Positions 59,951 through 64,000 of a stretch of DNA of 64,000 nucleotides are shown one piece after another. This stretch comes from Dyella sp. EPa41. GTDB taxonomy: Bacteria; Pseudomonadota; Gammaproteobacteria; Xanthomonadales; Rhodanobacteraceae. The translations under genes and the position numbers were made by a program. Each line of letters starts with the position of its first letter. The stretch's first letter is position 1. The notes below the pieces were generated by a model. The model did not search any database. It saw nothing but the letters and a program-made list of their open reading frames with translations, and was not told where the DNA came from. The DNA is taken from positions 1 through 64,000 of the forward strand of contig NZ_BCPR01000022.1 of assembly GCF_016586165.1 (NCBI RefSeq), given 5' to 3'.

Positions 59951-62899
59951 ATGGTGACAATGAAGGCTCCTCCCAAGATTCCATCGCCGCTGGCCATTCT
60001 CCTGTTCGGCGTCCTGACGGCCGTGCTGCTCCTCGCCGCCATCATCAACGGCCTGCGATCCGACCTTCACTCGCAGCTCGAGGAAAGCGGCCGCCGCGCC
60101 GACGAGGTGGCGCGCAACGTGGCGCAGGCCGTTCGCCTGCCTTTGCGCACCGGCGCCAACGCCATGACCTTCATCGCCGAGGAATCGGCTCGCCTCCAGC
60201 GCACGGCACCGGAGCAGGGCGATGTGCTCATCAAGGGGCTGGTCACGGAAATTCTCGGGCGCCAGCCGCAGATGGTGGACATCACCTTCCTCGATGTCGC
60301 CACGCCCGGCGACGGTGCCGCGCCGTCGATGCCGCCGCCCAGGTGGACGTTGTGCGCGGCACGCGCGTCCTCGCCGTCGGGCGCGCCATGCTTTGGCCCC
60401 ATCACCAGGCTGCCCGGCGGCCTGGCGCTGTCCGTGGCGGCGCCCGTGGATGGCCGCCGCTGGGTGACTGGAGACATCAGCCTGTCCGCGCTGGAACGTG
60501 CCGTTGAAAATGTTCCCCATGGAAGCGGCACGTCCTTCAAGGTGGTCGATGAGCAGGGCAGGCCGATCGCGCAGGGCGGCAACCTGGACGCGACGCCGGC
60601 ATCGGCCGATATGGCGGAGACACCGTCCTGGACCGAAAAGCTGTTCAAGGTCCACGCGCCTTCACCCCTCGTGGTGTCGTTGCGGGTCGAGCCTTATCCC
60701 TTCAAGGTCATTGCCCATACCAGCCGCCAGGCAGCACTTGCCGCCTGGCACAGGCATGTCGCGGTGGCCGCCGCCTTCTACGCGCTCTATCTATTGGTCT
60801 TCGCGGGCTTGCTGGGCGTGATGTACCGCGCCACGAGGATGCAGCGCTACTACATCCGTCATCTGGTAGGCAAAACGCAGGAGCTGCACGCCGCGCAACG
60901 CGTGGGCCGGACCGCCATCTGGAGCTTCCACGACTCGCGTTTCCATTGCACCGACGAGAGTGGCGAGCTGTTCGGCCTTTCCGGCGGGCGATGCACGGCC
61001 AGTGCGAGGGAATTCCTGGCGCTCGTGCTCCCCAGGGATCGACCGGCACTCGCCAGGCAGGCCAGGGCAGCCTGGAAAACCCATGGCGCCTTGCATGCCG
61101 AATTCCAGATACGGAAGTCCGGCGGCGCCGTGCGCCACCTGTCCGCGCGCGGGCAGGTCGTGGTCGACGATGACGGGACCAAAAAGATGACCGGAACGGT
61201 CGTCGACGTCACGGAGCAGTGGGAGGCGCGCCGAAGGCACGCGGAAAGCGAGCACCGCTTCCGCACGTTGTTCGACCACAATCCGCTCGCATTCTGGGTG
61301 TTCGACGCTGCCACCCTGCGGTTTCTCGAGGTCAATGCCGAAGCCGTGAGGGCCTACGGTTACACGCGCGATGAATTCCTCCGCATGACCATCCACGACA
61401 TCCGGGATCCGGATGACCGTCGTGAACTCGCCGAGCATCTTGGGATGCCCAGCGACGAAAGGACGAATCCCCAGCTGTGGGTGCACCGCACCAAGGACGG
61501 CCGGGCCATCGATGTGCGCATCCACGCGGCCGACATCGAGTTCAATGGCGTGCCGGCGCGACTGATCATGGCGGAGGACGTCCGCGCGGAGCTCGCCGGC
61601 GAGCGGGAAGTGATGTACCACGCCTCGCATGACTTGGCGACAGGCTTACCCAATCAGCATGCGCTACTGAGTCGAATGGACACGCTCGTGGCCAATGGGC
61701 GCGAGTTCGGCATCGCCTATATCCAATTGCTGGGCATGGATGCCATTGCGGACACCTTTGGCATCCAGGTGGCGACGGGCACCTTGCAGGCCATGGCGGC
61801 ACGCCTGAGCGAAGGTATCGGCCCCGACGAATTCCTCGCGGCGATCAACCAGGAGGCGTTCGCATGGATGGCTTCCGGGGAACTCATGACCGAGGTCCGT
61901 CTGCGCTGGATTGTCCAGTGCGTGGCAGAGCCCCTGTTCTACGAGGACACCCAGCACCAGATAGACATCGTGGTGGGCACCGCCAGGCATCCGGACGATG
62001 CCGTGCGTTCGGACGTGCTGCTCGGATGCGCCGCATTGGCGGCGCATGCGCATATCCGCAGCGACCGCCCCATTCATGGCTTCGAACCCTCGCTCGCACG
62101 CGACTCCCGGGAGCGGCTGCACTTCGCCGCGAATTTGCGGCGGGCCGTCAATCGGCACGAATTCGAACTGCACTTCCAGCCCATCACGGACTACCCGGGC
62201 ATGCGGCTCATCGGGCTGGAGGCGCTTATCCGATGGCCGCAACCCGATGGCACGTTCATCCCGCCGTCGACGTTCATTCCGTTGTGCGAGGAATCGGGGC
62301 TTATCGTTCCGCTGGGGCAGTGGGTTCTCAACCAGGTGGCCAAGGCGGCCACGCGACTTGCGGATGCGGGCTTCAGGCACCTGCCGATCGGCATCAACGT
62401 CTCGCCGGCGGAACTGCGCAACGGTGACCTGGTGGCGAACCTTCGCGCGGCCCGGACCCATTACGCCCTGGAAGGCGGCGCCATCTATGTGGAGCTGACG
62501 GAAAGCTGCCTGATCGAACACCGGGACAAGGCCATCGACGTGATGAGGAAGTTGCGCGACGAAGGCATCGCGATTGCGCTGGACGATTTCGGCACGGGCT
62601 TTTCCAGCCTTTCCTATCTGCGCGACCTGCCGATCGACATGCTGAAGATCGACCAGGGATTCATACGCGACGTCGACCGCGACGCCCGGTCGGCCACGAT
62701 CTGCGAAGCCATCATCTCGCTTGGCAAGAGCCTGGGGATTCGCGTGATGGCCGAAGGCATCGAGCGCTCATCGCAATACGAATGGCTCCATCGCCACGGC
62801 TGCGACGGTGCCCAGGGGTTCTATCTGGGCAGGCCCGAGCCGCTGGCCGAGCTTCTGAAGCGTTGGCCGCCGGCATCATTGCCGAGTGCCATGCGGTAA
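59951..62899 (+). CDS. Membrane PAS-(degenerate GGDEF)-EAL cyclic-di-GMP phosphodiesterase
   Basis: A 982-residue inner-membrane signalling protein. Transmembrane helices near 12-33 and 270-295 enclose a periplasmic sensor domain of about 240 residues with no family I recognise. Two PAS-like domains follow (about 315-425, and 430-550 with FRTLFDHNPLAFWVFD). A diguanylate-cyclase-like domain (about 555-710) keeps DLATGLPNQHALL, but the GGDEF signature is replaced by NQEAF (633-637), so it should not make c-di-GMP. The EAL domain looks intact: EALIRW (Glu757), NVSPAEL, ELTES, DDFGTGFSSL, KIDQGFI, AEGIE and QGFYLG. The predicted net activity is c-di-GMP hydrolysis. ATG 59951 is chosen; the longer frame upstream is not protein-like. 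It ends 32 bp from convergent ohr. Confidence 0.88.
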   Translation: MVTMKAPPKIPSPLAILLFGVLTAVLLLAAIINGLRSDLHSQLEESGRRADEVARNVAQAVRLPLRTGANAMTFIAEESARLQRTAPEQGDVLIKGLVTEILGRQPQMVDITFLDVATPGDGAAPSMPPPRWTLCAARASSPSGAPCFGPITRLPGGLALSVAAPVDGRRWVTGDISLSALERAVENVPHGSGTSFKVVDEQGRPIAQGGNLDATPASADMAETPSWTEKLFKVHAPSPLVVSLRVEPYPFKVIAHTSRQAALAAWHRHVAVAAAFYALYLLVFAGLLGVMYRATRMQRYYIRHLVGKTQELHAAQRVGRTAIWSFHDSRFHCTDESGELFGLSGGRCTASAREFLALVLPRDRPALARQARAAWKTHGALHAEFQIRKSGGAVRHLSARGQVVVDDDGTKKMTGTVVDVTEQWEARRRHAESEHRFRTLFDHNPLAFWVFDAATLRFLEVNAEAVRAYGYTRDEFLRMTIHDIRDPDDRRELAEHLGMPSDERTNPQLWVHRTKDGRAIDVRIHAADIEFNGVPARLIMAEDVRAELAGEREVMYHASHDLATGLPNQHALLSRMDTLVANGREFGIAYIQLLGMDAIADTFGIQVATGTLQAMAARLSEGIGPDEFLAAINQEAFAWMASGELMTEVRLRWIVQCVAEPLFYEDTQHQIDIVVGTARHPDDAVRSDVLLGCAALAAHAHIRSDRPIHGFEPSLARDSRERLHFAANLRRAVNRHEFELHFQPITDYPGMRLIGLEALIRWPQPDGTFIPPSTFIPLCEESGLIVPLGQWVLNQVAKAATRLADAGFRHLPIGINVSPAELRNGDLVANLRAARTHYALEGGAIYVELTESCLIEHRDKAIDVMRKLRDEGIAIALDDFGTGFSSLSYLRDLPIDMLKIDQGFIRDVDRDARSATICEAIISLGKSLGIRVMAEGIERSSQYEWLHRHGCDGAQGFYLGRPEPLAELLKRWPPASLPSAMR

Positions 62900-62931
62900 G
62901 GCCCCGGTCGTCGCGGACAACAGCACTGCCT

Positions 62932-63423
62932 TCACGCCAGCGACACCCTGCACTCAATGCCCTCGCGCGCCATCTTTGCGTAGGGGCAGATGCGCTCCGT
63001 GTTGCGCACCAGCTCTTCCGCCACGGCACGCTCGACGCCGGGAAGGCTGATGCGCACATCGGTGACGAGGGAGAAGAGGCCATCCACCGGATCCCTGCCG
63101 AAGGTGACCGATGCGGTGACTTCGGCATCGGGGATGGCCACTTTCGCACGTGAGGCCAGCAGGCTCAGCGCGCCGTGAAAGCACGCGGCATAACTGGCCG
63201 CGAAGAGTTGCTCGGGGTTCGTGCCTTCGCCTTGTCCGCCGAGTTCGGTCGGCAGTCGGAGCGTGACATCCAGCCGCCCGTCGTCGGAACGCGCGATTCC
63301 TGACGTGCGGGCATGCCTGGCTTCGCCGCCGCTGACCCGCACGGTTGCCGTGTAGAGCGGCTGGAATGCCACGCCGCGATACTTGTCGAGCAAGGATGTG
63401 GGTGGACGCTGCAGTTTGCTCAT
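62932..63423 (-). CDS. ohr: Organic hydroperoxide resistance protein (Ohr/OsmC family)
   Basis: A 163-residue thiol peroxidase of the Ohr/OsmC fold that reduces organic and fatty-acid hydroperoxides. The peroxidatic cysteine is in NPEQLFAASYAACFHGAL (Cys81, with the conserved Glu71). The resolving cysteine is in NTERICPYAKMAREGI (Cys146). Both are in the spacing and context of true Ohr rather than OsmC. The N-terminal segment VRVSGGEARHARTSGIARSDDGRLDVTL is typical. A third cysteine (158) is extra. The start has GGAG eight bases upstream. No ohrR gene or obvious OhrR operator was found in the 185 bp upstream; the neighbour is a truncated dehydrogenase-like gene. Confidence 0.92.
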   Translation of the reverse strand: MSKLQRPPTSLLDKYRGVAFQPLYTATVRVSGGEARHARTSGIARSDDGRLDVTLRLPTELGGQGEGTNPEQLFAASYAACFHGALSLLASRAKVAIPDAEVTASVTFGRDPVDGLFSLVTDVRISLPGVERAVAEELVRNTERICPYAKMAREGIECRVSLA

Positions 63424-63608
63424 GGCGGAACTCCGGACCTCATGGCGCAGGACTCACACGCTCGGGCAAAGGGCGGGTCTTTTCAAGGCCGAAGCGCGTA
63501 TGGCCCCGCGGGAACACAAGGCAGCCAAAGCAGCCGGTGGTCATCACGCGTCCGAAGATGCTCTCCCGTCGAGTGATATCCGCAGCGGAACACCAGGATC
63601 GCTCGATG

Positions 63609-64000
63609 TCAGGCCGCCCGCGCATATTCCGACCGGTCGAACCATGACTTGAAGTCGATGGGACCGAGCCGTGCCTTACCCACAGGAAGCAGGGAATCCT
63701 CCTGCAGGATGGCGCCAAAGTAGGGCGCGTCCACGTCCGCGAACACGTGATGCGGGTCGTGGGTCAGCTCAAGGAAGCGCTCGACCAAACCCGACATGCT
63801 GATCTTGTCGGGACCGGCGATCTCGACGATGCCGTTGGCCGGCGTGTCGAGCGCGTAGTCAGCGACGGCGTCGGCCACGTCTTCGGAGGCGATGGGTTGC
63901 ATGAGCGCGGGAGAGACATGCACGGCATCGCCCTTGGAAGCCGCCTTGACGATGCTGCCGAGGAACTCGAAGAACTGGGTGGAGTGGATGATCGTGAACG
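63609..64000 (-). CDS. NAD(P)H-binding atypical SDR/NmrA-like protein, C-terminal part (cut by window edge)
   Basis: The last 129 or so residues of a Rossmann-fold epimerase/NmrA-like protein. The frame is open to the window edge, so the dinucleotide-binding N-terminus is missing. Visible text includes TIIHSTQFFEFLGSIV, where atypical SDRs of this type have TIIRxTQFFEF, then PIASEDVADAVADYAL and EIAGPDKISMSGLVERFLEL, the standard SDR C-terminal region. It ends KSWFDRSEYARAA. The likely role is an NAD(P)-dependent oxidoreductase or a redox-sensing regulator; function cannot be specified. It is followed by the ohr gene on the same strand, 185 bp away, with no clear sign of co-transcription. Confidence 0.8.
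   Translation of the reverse strand, partial: FTIIHSTQFFEFLGSIVKAASKGDAVHVSPALMQPIASEDVADAVADYALDTPANGIVEIAGPDKISMSGLVERFLELTHDPHHVFADVDAPYFGAILQEDSLLPVGKARLGPIDFKSWFDRSEYARAA

Overview
The window is high-GC DNA, roughly two thirds G+C by eye. It has Gram-negative outer-membrane machinery throughout: RND efflux, a DcaP-type porin and three very large TonB-dependent receptors. The style is that of a gammaproteobacterium of the Xanthomonadales (Lysobacterales), probably Rhodanobacteraceae such as Luteibacter or Dyella. That placement is inferred from gene families, because there is no rRNA or other marker here. I see no mobile element, CRISPR array, tRNA or obvious pseudogene. Genes are densely packed and cut only at the two window edges.

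Region by region: (1) 2-1875, the end of an RND efflux operon with its outer-membrane lipoprotein. (2) 1888-4458, a SulP anion transporter and a small beta-barrel protein, both on the minus strand. (3) 4983-15149, a plus-strand amino-acid decarboxylation (acid-resistance type) block: DcaP-like porin, two tandem Orn/Lys/Arg decarboxylases, an AdiC-like antiporter, a flavin disulfide oxidoreductase and a secreted zinc protease. (4) 15424-22817, a compact acyclic-terpene/isoprenoid acyl-CoA cluster (atuA, atuC, atuD, atuF) with a TetR regulator and an operator between -35 and -10. (5) 22995-31535, an alpha-mannosidase, a TonB receptor and a GH2 enzyme around a 1.07 kb regulatory gap. (6) 31621-35928, a thiamine-diphosphate enzyme, small proteins, a DNA glycosylase and a sulfotransferase. 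(7) 35974-50407, a minus-strand glycan operon (glucokinase, GH20, TonB receptor, APC permease, GH2 glucosaminidase type, LacI) followed upstream by a GH76 mannanase. (8) 50938-55778, a TPR-sulfotransferase and an Oar-like TonB receptor. (9) 56281-59725, a D-glutamate module: gltS, dgcN (DUF1611) and a divergent LysR. (10) 59951-64000, a membrane PAS/EAL phosphodiesterase, Ohr and a truncated SDR.

The glycosidases together (GH92, GH76, GH20, GH2 of glucosaminidase/core-mannosidase type, glucokinase, two receptors) suggest uptake and dismantling of mannose- and GlcNAc-containing glycans such as N-glycans or fungal mannoprotein. Several repeated operator-like palindromes tie these genes into at least two regulons.

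The most unusual signal is a 68-bp promoter module present twice with exactly conserved spacing. One copy lies upstream of dgcN, the other 2.6 kb away upstream of the Oar-like TonB receptor. It contains a LysR-type box and predicts that the receptor is co-regulated with D-glutamate catabolism. That link is my inference and I do not know of a description of it.
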